A DNA stretch of 20,164 nt from a bacterium (GTDB taxonomy: Bacteria; Spirochaetota; UBA4802; UBA5550). Location: the NCBI GenBank assembly GCA_024224995.1, contig JAAENB010000839.1:1-20164 (forward strand), in the 5' to 3' direction. A program made the position numbers and the translations under genes. Each line of letters opens with the position of its first letter. Positions within the stretch are counted from its first letter, which is position 1. Of this stretch, positions 7,119 to 14,478 are shown piece by piece. Under the pieces are notes generated by a model. The model searched no databases. It had not been told where the DNA came from and worked only from the letters and a program-made list of their open reading frames with translations.

Positions 7119-8425
7119 TGGGACAGGACAGCGGAAAAAAAAAATCAAAAGATCTTTTATATTATATTCTGTCCCTTGGGTGCTCCAAGAATCTTGTGGA
7201 TTCCGAAAAGATCAATGGAGAGATGGCTGCGGCAGGCTATCTCCCTGCTGAATCTTCCGAAGATGCCAATATCATAATTGTAAATACCTGCGGCTTTATT
7301 AATTCGGCAAAAGAAGAATCGATTGAAGTTATTTTAGACGCCATTGAAGATAACGAATCTGCCCGGGTTGCGGTTGTGGGTTGTCTTACCGAACGATACC
7401 GCCATGAGATCATGGCAGATATTCCTGAGATTGATTTTGTCTATGGTCTTCCGGACAAGGATTTTGTTGAACAGCTCAGTAGTGCTTTTAGTGTTGAAAT
7501 ATCCGCGAAAAGAGAGATATGCCAGAAACCGCTTATTGACGGGCTTGGGTATTCATATATTAAAATATCCGAAGGATGTTCGAATAATTGCAGCTATTGC
7601 GCCATCCCTTTGATCAGGGGGGGGTACAATCCATATCCTGCCGACGGCATACTGCGAGACGCGGAAACTGCCGCGAGCAATGGCGCTCTTGAGTTAAATA
7701 TTGTAGCCCAGGATATCGCTTCATACCGGTGGAATGAATATACGCTTGCCCGGCTTGTTGATGAAATCTCACAGGTTCGCGGGATTGAATGGATCCGCCT
7801 CATGTACTGCCATCCCGACCATCTTGATGACGAAATAATAACCCTCATAAAGAATAATGAAAAAGTTGTTCGATATATTGATCTGCCGTTTCAGCATGCA
7901 TCAAAAAATATTTTACATTCAATGGGAAGAGAAGGAGATTTCGATCGTTATTATGAATTGATACAAAAACTCCGTGATCGTGTTCCCGGTATCAGGATCA
8001 GGTCCACATTTATGATGGGGTATCCCGGTGAGACCGATGCGGATTTTAACATCCTCATTGATTTTTTAAAAAAAGCACGGATCGACAGGGTAGGGGGATT
8101 TATCTATTCTCATGAAGAGAATACCAGCGCTTTTGGCTTAAGCGGGCAGGTCCCGCCCGGGATTATGGAAGAACGGTATGAAGAGTTTATGCGTGTTCAG
8201 CAGGAGATATCTTTTTCCCTTATGGAGGAGATGATAGGAAGTGAGGTTGCTGTTCTTATTGAAGAGCAGGTTGATGAAAACACATACCTGGGAAGAACGG
8301 AATTTGATGCTCCTGAAGTTGATGGTATTTTTTACTTGACCGCTCAAGATGTCCCGCTTAATTCAATTGTCAGAGCCCGGATTACTGACGCGGTTGAATA
8401 TGATCTGATTGGAGAGCTTTTTTGA
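7118..8425 (+). CDS. rimO: ribosomal protein S12 methylthiotransferase RimO
   Basis: RimO is a radical-SAM enzyme that methylthiolates a conserved aspartate of ribosomal protein S12. The 435-residue protein has the UPF0004 domain with its three cluster Cys (SLGCSKNLVDSE C22, VNTCGF C58, VVGCL C89). It also has the radical-SAM motif CSNNCSYC (C154, C158, C161), the RimO-like IVAQD and DLPFQHAS segments, and a C-terminal TRAM domain (~370-435). SLGCSKNLVDSEK and AQD favour RimO over MiaB. The ATG at 7118 overlaps the rodZ stop (TGATG); a GTG one codon earlier is an alternative. The 3' end overlaps pgsA by 4 bp. Third positions are T/C-rich, unlike the genes left of 4.7 kb. Confidence 0.95.
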   Translation: MGQDSGKKKSKDLLYYILSLGCSKNLVDSEKINGEMAAAGYLPAESSEDANIIIVNTCGFINSAKEESIEVILDAIEDNESARVAVVGCLTERYRHEIMADIPEIDFVYGLPDKDFVEQLSSAFSVEISAKREICQKPLIDGLGYSYIKISEGCSNNCSYCAIPLIRGGYNPYPADGILRDAETAASNGALELNIVAQDIASYRWNEYTLARLVDEISQVRGIEWIRLMYCHPDHLDDEIITLIKNNEKVVRYIDLPFQHASKNILHSMGREGDFDRYYELIQKLRDRVPGIRIRSTFMMGYPGETDADFNILIDFLKKARIDRVGGFIYSHEENTSAFGLSGQVPPGIMEERYEEFMRVQQEISFSLMEEMIGSEVAVLIEEQVDENTYLGRTEFDAPEVDGIFYLTAQDVPLNSIVRARITDAVEYDLIGELF

Positions 8426-9045
8426 AAGTCCCCCGCTTTATTTTAAATATTCCCAATATCCTTTCTATTGGAAGATTTGCATTTATCCCGGTATTTTTAT
8501 ATTTTTTATCCTGGAAAAGTGTTGCCGGCTGGGTTTGTGCTTTGATCGTTTTTGCCCTGGCGTCTATTACTGATGTTCTTGACGGCTGGGCTGCCAGGAA
8601 GTTGAACCAGGAAACGGAATTTGGAAAATTTATTGATCCTCTGGCGGACAAATTCCTGGTTGTGGCGTCCCTGGCCGCCTTTTTGGTTCTTGACCCGTAT
8701 CTTGATGTTTTTGATCTCTGGATGATTTTTATTATCGCGGGAAGGGATGTGCTGCTTACGTTTATGCGCTTCCTGGCAATAAGGAGAGGACGCCCGTTAA
8801 GAACCAGCAGGTTTGGTAAAATAAAAACCACGTTCCAGATGGTATCAATTGTTATTATTATAATGATCTATATTGTACAGAAGAGCGGCATTGTTGTGGA
8901 GAAAAGCAGTATTTCTTATATTACTCACGCCTCGGTCCCCTACTGGATCATGATTGCCGTGACTATAATTACGGCAATTTCAGGGCTCAGATATATATAC
9001 TCTAACTGGGAGTTGTTTTTACCGGTAAAGAAAAATAAAAAATAA
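8422..9045 (+). CDS. pgsA: CDP-diacylglycerol-glycerol-3-phosphate 3-phosphatidyltransferase
   Basis: PgsA is an integral membrane enzyme that makes phosphatidylglycerophosphate from CDP-diacylglycerol and glycerol-3-phosphate. The CDP-alcohol phosphotransferase signature DG-x2-AR-x8-G-x3-D-x3-D is complete at residues 54-76, with an additional D51. Several membrane helices are evident. The start is TTG at 8422 (overlapping the rimO TGA as TTGA), with GGAGAG 6-7 bases upstream; no internal ATG would preserve the first helix. With pgpA downstream, the two successive steps to phosphatidylglycerol are nearly adjacent, separated by the 104-bp structured element. The downstream spacer opens with an A-rich run of AAAAAT units. 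Confidence 0.92.
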   Translation: MKVPRFILNIPNILSIGRFAFIPVFLYFLSWKSVAGWVCALIVFALASITDVLDGWAARKLNQETEFGKFIDPLADKFLVVASLAAFLVLDPYLDVFDLWMIFIIAGRDVLLTFMRFLAIRRGRPLRTSRFGKIKTTFQMVSIVIIIMIYIVQKSGIVVEKSSISYITHASVPYWIMIAVTIITAISGLRYIYSNWELFLPVKKNKK

Positions 9046-9081
9046 AAAATAAAAATTAAGCGCGGATTTCAGGCTATATCA

Positions 9082-9185
9082 GGGAATCAGCACTGTCTTT
9101 CCGGAACAGGAGCCAGGACGGCGACGCCCCGGGGCAATACAGGACGTATTATCACCGGGGTGGAGGAAAGACAGTGCTGATTCCC
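9082..9185. repeat. 104-bp structured palindromic element, copy 1
   Basis: Perfect 21-bp inverted arms at 9082-9102 and 9165-9185 enclose 62 bases. Inside are a small GCC/GGC hairpin (9112-9122, loop AGGAC) and a longer hairpin (9127-9160) with CCCCGG/CCGGGG at its base and AATAC/GTATT closing a loop AGGAC. A second copy of identical length at 14479-14582 differs at several paired positions, almost always with the partner also changed. Similarity continues outside the arms (TATCA on the left, GCGYACCAA on the right). It lies 52 bp upstream of the pgpA ATG and 36 bp after the pgsA stop. It could be a structured RNA leader, a palindromic REP/MITE element, or both. Confidence 0.8.
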
Positions 9186-9237
9186 CGGCGTACCAACATA
9201 ATCTAAAATTGCTCGCGCAGGAATTAGAAGTGATATT

Positions 9238-9717
9238 ATGAAAATTAAAGAGTTTCTTTTTACGGCATTTTATTCGGGGTATTTCCCTGTCGCTCCCGGG
9301 ACCGCGGGAACTGTTGTGGGTATGGCCATATATGTGTTTGAATACCTGGTATTCGGCAGTATCAGTTGGGCAGTTAATGCCGGGGTGGTCCTGGTGATGC
9401 TCTATCCCGCGATTAAACTTGGAGACTCGGCAGAGAAGTTTTACGGCAAAAAAGACCCTCAAGAGGTTGTACTGGACGAGGTTATGGGATACTGGATAAG
9501 TGTTATGTTTTTTCCTTTTAACTGGACTATCGCAATCCTTGCCTTTATCCTGTTCCGGATATTCGATATTCTTAAACCCTATCCTGCGGATAAGCTGCAA
9601 AATCTTAAAGGGGGACTGGGAATTATGATTGATGATTATATTGCAGGGATTTACTCTGCTCTAGTGTTGCTGGTAATTGTTTTGGTGTCGAATTATCTTG
9701 GAATGCCGATATATTAG
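9238..9717 (+). CDS. pgpA: phosphatidylglycerophosphatase A
   Basis: PgpA dephosphorylates phosphatidylglycerophosphate to phosphatidylglycerol at the inner membrane. The 159-residue protein shows the family's landmarks: FPVAPGTAGT (~16-25), DEVMGYW with D80/E81, FRIFDILKPYPA (D110), GGLGIMIDD (D132/D133) and about four membrane segments. The length is typical of the family. It follows pgsA, whose product makes its substrate, after a 192-bp gap filled by the 104-bp structured element. This raises the possibility that the element affects read-through or translation of pgpA. Only a weak ribosome site is visible before the ATG. Confidence 0.92.
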   Translation: MKIKEFLFTAFYSGYFPVAPGTAGTVVGMAIYVFEYLVFGSISWAVNAGVVLVMLYPAIKLGDSAEKFYGKKDPQEVVLDEVMGYWISVMFFPFNWTIAILAFILFRIFDILKPYPADKLQNLKGGLGIMIDDYIAGIYSALVLLVIVLVSNYLGMPIY

Positions 9718-9718
9718 A

Positions 9719-9750
9719 AAGGAGCAAGGTGCAAGGGGCAAGTCACAAGG
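9719..9750. repeat. short imperfect direct repeats
   Basis: The stretch after the pgpA stop contains repeated GCAAGG-type units (GCAAGGTGCAAGGGGCAAG, followed by CACAAGG). It resembles low-complexity intergenic repeat DNA and has no coding signal. It directly precedes the region duplicated upstream of the two genes at 9779 and 10841. Confidence 0.35.
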
Positions 9751-9778
9751 TTTGGGAGATGAATGAGGTTGAAAAACT

Positions 9779-10795
9779 ATGAATAGAATGGTGCGCGGTA
9801 CGTTTTGGGGTGTGCTATTTATACTCTTAATTGTTGTTTCCGCTCAGCTTTTTGCCCGGGGAACAAAGAGCCGAAATCTTCACTTTTATCATAATGAGGG
9901 TGTTATCCTGGTGTATAAAAATGAAGCTGTCCGGTTCTCAGTGGACAATACAGATGCCGCCTTTCTTCTTAAATTTCTGGATGCCAATAGCATTTGTATT
10001 AAAATTTTTTCCGGGGGAAAAGAAACCATCGAAATTATTGAGATGGGGGAATCCAAAACCATTACCCTGGCGGGGTGTCCGCGTGAGGTTATTTTCTCTC
10101 TTAAGGGGCTTACTGAAAACCGGGCTAAAATAAAAGTTGCTCTTGGTGAAAAACCCGGGGATAAGATTACCAATGTAATAAATCTTCAGCTCCATAATAA
10201 TCAGGGTTTTGTTCTCCCGTATAGAAATGAAGCTGTCCACTTTCCGGTGGACAATAAAGAGGTTTTCTTTCTTCTTGAATACCTGGATAGCGACAGCATT
10301 CGTGTGAAAATTTTTCCCGGAGAAAAAACGGAAACCGTAGAAACGATTGTGATGCATAAACCCAAAACCCTTACCCTGAAGGGGATTCCGCGTGAGGTGA
10401 TTTTTTCTCTTAAGGGGCTTACGGAAAACCGGGCTAAAATTAAAGTTACTCTTGGTAAAAAAACCGGGGGAGGCGGAGACAGTACAACGATCAACCCGGG
10501 CCCCGTTAATTTGAAAATTGTTTTTGATGCGGAATTTATTGAGAAGTCCTTTATTGAATTATATCTCGACGGCAACCAGGTTAAACGGGGATTTATTCCC
10601 AGGGGCACAAAAGCGCGCTGGGAAGCAAGAGAATATATTCAGATCAAGGTTGGGAATGCCGGCGGGCTTAAAGCTACAATAAACGGTAAGGAATACCGTT
10701 TTGGCAAATCCGGAGAGGTGGCAAACAAGGTTATAACCTGGAAAAAGTATCCTAAATCTCCGAATCGCTACTATATTGTAGTAGAAGACTGGTAA
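9779..10795 (+). CDS. secreted RodZ-ectodomain paralogue with duplicated module
   Basis: This 338-residue protein begins with a Sec signal peptide (residues ~1-26, ending QLFA). It then has two copies of a ~85-residue module (~39-123 and ~141-226) and a C-terminal DUF4115 domain (~243-338). Both the module and DUF4115 are near-identical in pattern to the periplasmic part of RodZ at 5973-7118 (shared REVxFSLKGLT.NRAKIKV, FIELYLDG, YRFGKSG.VANKVITWKK). It lacks the HTH domain and the RodZ transmembrane anchor, so it should be a free or loosely attached periplasmic protein. Its signal peptide and upstream DNA match those of the cytochrome gene that follows. A role in modulating RodZ or peptidoglycan elongation is inference. 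Confidence 0.88.
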   Translation: MNRMVRGTFWGVLFILLIVVSAQLFARGTKSRNLHFYHNEGVILVYKNEAVRFSVDNTDAAFLLKFLDANSICIKIFSGGKETIEIIEMGESKTITLAGCPREVIFSLKGLTENRAKIKVALGEKPGDKITNVINLQLHNNQGFVLPYRNEAVHFPVDNKEVFFLLEYLDSDSIRVKIFPGEKTETVETIVMHKPKTLTLKGIPREVIFSLKGLTENRAKIKVTLGKKTGGGGDSTTINPGPVNLKIVFDAEFIEKSFIELYLDGNQVKRGFIPRGTKARWEAREYIQIKVGNAGGLKATINGKEYRFGKSGEVANKVITWKKYPKSPNRYYIVVEDW

Positions 10796-10840
10796 TTAAG
10801 TGTTATTATTATATATCAATGAATGAGGTTGGAAAAAACT

Positions 10841-11728
10841 ATGAATAGAACGGTAAGCAGTACATTTTTGGGTATACTCTTTGTACTCTCAATCGTTATT
10901 TCCGCTCAGATTTTTGCTCAGGAAGCAGCAGGAGAAAATGAGTCGAAAACTGTTGAAAAGGCTCAGAACGCCGGTTCCGGAGAAACTAAAAATTATTGTA
11001 TTGAATGTCATTCCGGGCTGAGAGAGCGCCTGAAAAGACCGGTTCATGCGTGGAGAAATAGTGTTCATGCCGCTGTGGGCAATAACTGTAATCTCTGTCA
11101 TGGCGGCAGTTCGGAGATCAATGACAAAAGAAAGGCCAAAAGCGAAACCTTTAAATTTACGGGAAAGCCCGATAAACTGAAGGTGACCGATTTCTGCGGA
11201 AGGGACGGCTGCCATTTAATTCCGCTGAGACACTTTAAACAGGGCCCGCATTTCAAGTCGGTTCAGGAAACCAATCATCCCAATTGCACGGATTGTCATG
11301 GCGTACATAATATCCAGCGCTCGTCCAGGGATATCATAACAGAGAAAACCTGTACCGGGTGCCATCCGGCTGAATATTCAAAAGATATTATTAATACTAT
11401 TAGTGTATTTGAAACCGCAATCGACGAAATCGACAATAATATCGCAAAACTGAATAAGAGCCATATTGATATGACTAATATTACCAAAGAGCTGAACACA
11501 ACAAGACATGAATTCCACGAAATGGTACATGTTTTTTCCGGTAAAATTATGAAATCATCAAAAGATAAAGTTAAAGCCAGGCTTGAAGCCTTGAAGTTGA
11601 AATCACAATCAAAGGTTGCTATTGTGGACAGGCTGAAACTTCTTTATATTCTATTGCTTGTTTTTGGCCTGTCGATCATATTTATTATTGCTATCTATTC
11701 CATTGTAATGTATTCAAGAAGGAGATGA
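10841..11728 (+). CDS. membrane-anchored multihaem c-type cytochrome
   Basis: From the ATG at 10841 (MNRTVSSTF) the protein has 295 aa; an upstream ATG at 10823 is possible, but homology with the start of the gene at 9779 favours 10841. A signal peptide (~1-26) is followed by four CxxCH haem sites (CIECH 53, CNLCH 83, CTDCH 149, CTGCH 171) and a CGRDGCH site (119-125) with a CX4CH spacing. A helical, probably coiled-coil region (~185-262) and a C-terminal membrane helix (~267-289) ending YSRRR follow. The haem domain should face the periplasm. It resembles cytochrome c3/NapC-NrfH-like multihaem proteins in spirit, but the anchor is C-terminal. The electron partner is unknown. Confidence 0.88.
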   Translation: MNRTVSSTFLGILFVLSIVISAQIFAQEAAGENESKTVEKAQNAGSGETKNYCIECHSGLRERLKRPVHAWRNSVHAAVGNNCNLCHGGSSEINDKRKAKSETFKFTGKPDKLKVTDFCGRDGCHLIPLRHFKQGPHFKSVQETNHPNCTDCHGVHNIQRSSRDIITEKTCTGCHPAEYSKDIINTISVFETAIDEIDNNIAKLNKSHIDMTNITKELNTTRHEFHEMVHVFSGKIMKSSKDKVKARLEALKLKSQSKVAIVDRLKLLYILLLVFGLSIIFIIAIYSIVMYSRRR

Positions 11729-11732
11729 GGCG

Positions 11733-12215
11733 GTGCCCAACTATCTTTTTAATACTGAGAAATTGAAATACGTAAAAGGGAAAAAGCCCGATGTGGAGTG
11801 TATTTTGTGCGCGCTCAGGGATGGGCATCCTGATGTAGAGAACCTGGAGGTTTTCCGGACTGAAAATTTTATAATTTCAGTGAACCTGTACCCATTTAAC
11901 CCCGGGCATCTTATGATATTTCCCCGGGAGCACCTCCTGAGCCCTGAGCAGTTTTCCCCTGAGCAGGCTCTTGAGATGCATACCCTTTTTTCCAGAACAC
12001 TTACCATCTTAAAAAAAGAGTTTAATCCTTCGGGATTTAACGCGGGGTATAACATCGGGACCGGGAGCGGAGCCAGTATAGAGCATATTCATCAGCATAT
12101 TGTACCCCGGTATGAGAATGAGGTTGGTTTTCTTGATGTACTGGGAGGAACCCGGATTGTTGTTACGGACCCGGTTGAAGTTATGGAGCGCTTGAGAAAA
12201 CGTTTTGTTGAATAA
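11733..12215 (+). CDS. HIT-family nucleotide hydrolase/transferase
   Basis: The histidine triad HIHQH (H118, H120, H122) followed by IVPR identifies a HIT protein, a superfamily acting on nucleotide phosphodiesters such as Ap4A or AMP-conjugates. A CxxC near the N terminus (C23-ILC) together with later His may bind zinc, as in Ap4A-phosphorylase-like bacterial HIT proteins. FNPGHLMIFP (~55-64) and the NIGTGSGAS loop (107-115) are typical. The start is GTG at 11733 with AAGGAG 8 bases upstream, 4 bp after the cytochrome stop, so it is probably cotranscribed with it. The exact substrate cannot be read from the sequence. Confidence 0.9.
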   Translation: MPNYLFNTEKLKYVKGKKPDVECILCALRDGHPDVENLEVFRTENFIISVNLYPFNPGHLMIFPREHLLSPEQFSPEQALEMHTLFSRTLTILKKEFNPSGFNAGYNIGTGSGASIEHIHQHIVPRYENEVGFLDVLGGTRIVVTDPVEVMERLRKRFVE

Positions 12216-12244
12216 AGCGTTGAATAGAGCTTTGATCAACAAAT

Positions 12245-12268
12245 ATTGTTTACGATGGTAAACAGTAT
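12245..12268. promoter_or_regulatory. operator-like palindrome upstream of the acyl-CoA dehydrogenase promoter
   Basis: TGTTTAC (12247-12253) and GTAAACA (12258-12264) form a perfect 7-bp inverted repeat with a 4-bp centre. It extends to 10 of 11 pairs with the flanking TAT. It lies 46 bp upstream of a consensus -35, a position suited to regulator binding. No regulator gene is adjacent, so the ligand is unknown. Confidence 0.4.
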
Positions 12269-12269
12269 T

Positions 12270-12278
12270 CCCCCCCCC
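12270..12278. other. homopolymeric tract of nine C
   Basis: Nine consecutive C residues lie in an otherwise AT-rich leader, between the palindrome at 12245-12268 and the -35 at 12315. Such tracts slip during replication and can vary the spacing of an upstream activator site. Whether this one is variable cannot be judged from one sequence. Confidence 0.6.
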
Positions 12279-12314
12279 ATTATCCTAATTAATCAATATT
12301 ATTTTAACATTTAT

Positions 12315-12343
12315 TTGACAAAATAGCACCTAATTCTATATAT
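12315..12343 (+). promoter_or_regulatory. sigma70-type promoter of the acyl-CoA dehydrogenase gene
   Basis: A consensus -35 TTGACA (12315-12320) is followed after 16 bp by TATATA (12337-12342). Transcription should start near 12350, giving a ~55-base leader that ends in the strong ribosome site GGAGG before the ATG at 12406. Confidence 0.6.
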
Positions 12344-12405
12344 GGGACAATTGTATAAAAATGTAATATTAATTGAATAAAAAATAAAATTTGGAGGAAA
12401 ATCAA

Positions 12406-14277
12406 ATGGCTTTAAATCCCATAGTTGATTCTAGAGATGTTCGTTTTATTGTGTTTGAGCTCCTTGAGACCGATAAGTTAGCAAAATATGAAAAGTTTCA
12501 AGACCTTGATAAGGATACGCTTGATGAGGTAATAAATCTTGCCGAGACCATTGCAGTTGAGCAAGTTTATCCGGTAAATGCAGAAACTGACAAGCAGCAT
12601 GCTCAGTATAATCCCGATACGCAAGAGGTTATTATTCCCAAGGAGTTTACTCCGGGTCTGGATGCCTATTATGAAGCCGGATTCCTGGGACTTGCAATAG
12701 ACCCTGAAGCCGGTGGAATGGGAATGCCTGATGTTATGTTCCAGGTAGCGACCGATTATTTTACCGCGGCCAGTGTATCTTTTTCAATGTACCCCGCCTT
12801 AAGTATTGGGGCATTTAACCTGGTTAAGAATTTTTATGATGGTGATGACAGAGAAGCGATCATGGACAAAGTATTAACCGGTGAGTGGGGCGGAACCATG
12901 TGTTTAACCGAGCCCGATGCCGGTTCCGATGTTGGCGCTCTTAAAAGTAAAGCGAGCCTGGTAGACGGAAAAACTTACAACGTAACAGGACAGAAGATAT
13001 TTATCTCTGCCGGAGACAACGACTATTACAAGAATATGATCCATCCCGTACTTGCTCGTGTTGAAGGAGACCCTGCCGGAACAAAGGGAATCTCTATTTT
13101 TATGACTCCCAAGTATAAAGTTAATGCCGACGGTTCATGCGGAGACGCGAATGATGTTATTTGCTCCGGTATTGAACATAAAATGGGTATAACAGCCCAG
13201 GCAACCTGTACCTTGAACTTTGGTGATGAGAAGCAATGTGAAGGCGTTCTTATGGGAGAGCAGAGAAAGGGAATGAAGATCATGTTCCAGATGATGAACG
13301 AAGCCCGTCTCTATGTTGGTCTCCAGGGCATGTCCTGTGCCAGTGCCGCGTATATGCATGCCGTAACCTACGCGAAAAACAGGGTCCAGGGAGCTCACGT
13401 TACCCAGATGACCAATCCCGAAGCAAAGGGAGTTCCTATTATTCAGCATCCCGATGTTAAAAGAATGCTTCTTTCAATGAAGTCCCGGGTAGAAGCTATG
13501 AGAACCCTGTCATATTACCTCGGGTATCTCATTGATATTACTCATGTTGAAGATGGTGAAACAAAGAAGGAAGCCCAGGCGCTTGCCGATTTCCTTATTC
13601 CCATTAACAAAGCCGGTAATACCGATGGCGCCTGGGACGTTGCTTCCGATGCCATCCAGGTTTATGGCGGATACGGATTCTGCTCCGATTACCCTGTAGA
13701 GCAGTATGCCCGTGACGCGAAGATCCTTGCTATTTATGAAGGAACAAACGGTATTCAGTCTCTTGACCTTACCATGAGAAAACTTCTCATGAATGAAAAT
13801 CAGTATAACTACAGTGTATTCAAAAAGAAAATTGCTGAGCTTTGTGAAAAAGCCAAGGGTGTTGTTGATGATACCTATATTGAAACCATGGAACGTGCTG
13901 TTGCTAAAATGGACGAAGTGGTTGAGTTTCTTAAAGGAAACATGGCTGGTGGAAAATTCCTCCATATTTTCGCGAACGCGACTCCGCTTCAGCAGGCATT
14001 CTCAATGCTTACCTACGCGTGGATGCACCTCTGGGGATTAGTTCAGGCTACTCCAAAAATGAAAGAGCTTGTAGGCGACAAAAAGGGAGCCGACAGGGAA
14101 GCATTTCTTAATGATAATATGGAAGCCGCGTATTATTCCGGTCGTGTTCTTTCCGGTCAATTCTACATTGGCGCAGAGCTTCAGAAGTACTTTGGCAAGT
14201 GTGATTATATCCTTAAAGGAGAATCCGCTGTTGTTAAAACTTCAGACGCTATTTTTACCGGAGCTCTTGAAGAGTAA
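12406..14277 (+). CDS. acyl-CoA dehydrogenase with extended C-terminal domain
   Basis: This FAD enzyme oxidises acyl-CoA thioesters to enoyl-CoA in beta-oxidation and passes electrons to ETF. The 623-residue protein has the FAD/substrate motif CLTEPDAGSD (166-175) and the C-terminal catalytic region QVYGGYGF..YARDAKILAIYEGTNGIQ, with Glu445 in the position of the catalytic base. It continues ~130 residues with a helical domain (FLHIFANATPLQQAFSML) like the PF12806 extension of the long bacterial acyl-CoA dehydrogenases. The start is ATG at 12406 after a textbook GGAGG; an in-frame TTG at 12391 overlaps that ribosome site and is rejected. Own promoter, strong ribosome site and strong terminator suggest high, independent expression. 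Confidence 0.95.
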   Translation: MALNPIVDSRDVRFIVFELLETDKLAKYEKFQDLDKDTLDEVINLAETIAVEQVYPVNAETDKQHAQYNPDTQEVIIPKEFTPGLDAYYEAGFLGLAIDPEAGGMGMPDVMFQVATDYFTAASVSFSMYPALSIGAFNLVKNFYDGDDREAIMDKVLTGEWGGTMCLTEPDAGSDVGALKSKASLVDGKTYNVTGQKIFISAGDNDYYKNMIHPVLARVEGDPAGTKGISIFMTPKYKVNADGSCGDANDVICSGIEHKMGITAQATCTLNFGDEKQCEGVLMGEQRKGMKIMFQMMNEARLYVGLQGMSCASAAYMHAVTYAKNRVQGAHVTQMTNPEAKGVPIIQHPDVKRMLLSMKSRVEAMRTLSYYLGYLIDITHVEDGETKKEAQALADFLIPINKAGNTDGAWDVASDAIQVYGGYGFCSDYPVEQYARDAKILAIYEGTNGIQSLDLTMRKLLMNENQYNYSVFKKKIAELCEKAKGVVDDTYIETMERAVAKMDEVVEFLKGNMAGGKFLHIFANATPLQQAFSMLTYAWMHLWGLVQATPKMKELVGDKKGADREAFLNDNMEAAYYSGRVLSGQFYIGAELQKYFGKCDYILKGESAVVKTSDAIFTGALEE

Positions 14278-14305
14278 ATTTTGAGATAGAAAATCTCTTT
14301 TATAT

Positions 14306-14339
14306 AAAAAGCGGTGCCATTTGGTGCCGCTTTTTTTTT
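14306..14339 (+). terminator. Rho-independent terminator after the acyl-CoA dehydrogenase gene
   Basis: GCGGTGCC (14311-14318) pairs with GGTGCCGC (14323-14330) in eight base pairs including two G-U pairs, around a four-base loop. The stem is extended by AAAAA on the left and followed by nine T. A smaller hairpin (GAGAT/ATCTC, 14283-14297) precedes it, close to the stop codon. Confidence 0.85.
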
Positions 14340-14379
14340 ATCCTTGAAGTAAATGCGTAATAATATAATATATACCTCA

Positions 14380-14434
14380 ATGAAAATATATACCCTCCCC
14401 CCGCCGAAGGCGGGGGGGAGGGATATATTTTCAT
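14380..14434. repeat. long GC-core hairpin, 25 base pairs
   Basis: Positions 14380-14405 and 14409-14434 are almost perfectly self-complementary around a GAA loop. An outer AT stem of 12 pairs (ATGAAAATATAT) leads to an inner CCC-T-CCCCCC-GCC stem, with only two one-base bulges (A14392 and one extra G). No T-run follows, so it is not a classic terminator. The C6/G7 runs also make it a slippage-prone palindrome. It may block transcripts, protect the 3' end of the upstream mRNA, or be an unrelated palindromic repeat. Confidence 0.7.
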
Positions 14435-14478
14435 GTTTAAGACAGCAGTCTAAATTTTCAGGTTTATTAGCACTATCA

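Noticed and set aside
9082..9185. Integron attC site
   Set aside because: The size and palindromy fit, but the terminal GTTRRRY/RYYYAAC core sites are missing, no integrase is present, and the neighbours are not cassettes.
9082..9185. Rho-independent terminator of pgsA
   Set aside because: The outer stem is very long and is not followed by a T-run; the interior has its own conserved hairpins.
9779..10795. Assembly artefact duplicating part of rodZ
   Set aside because: The copies have diverged at many positions, the reading frame is intact, the leader differs and the module is duplicated within the gene, none of which a misassembly would produce.
10823..10840. Upstream ATG for the cytochrome gene
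   Set aside because: The ATG at 10841 aligns with the start of the neighbouring gene that shares the same leader; the extra six codons correspond to non-coding leader there.
12391..12405. TTG start for the acyl-CoA dehydrogenase
   Set aside because: The TTG overlaps the GGAGG ribosome site of the ATG at 12406, which is the far better start.
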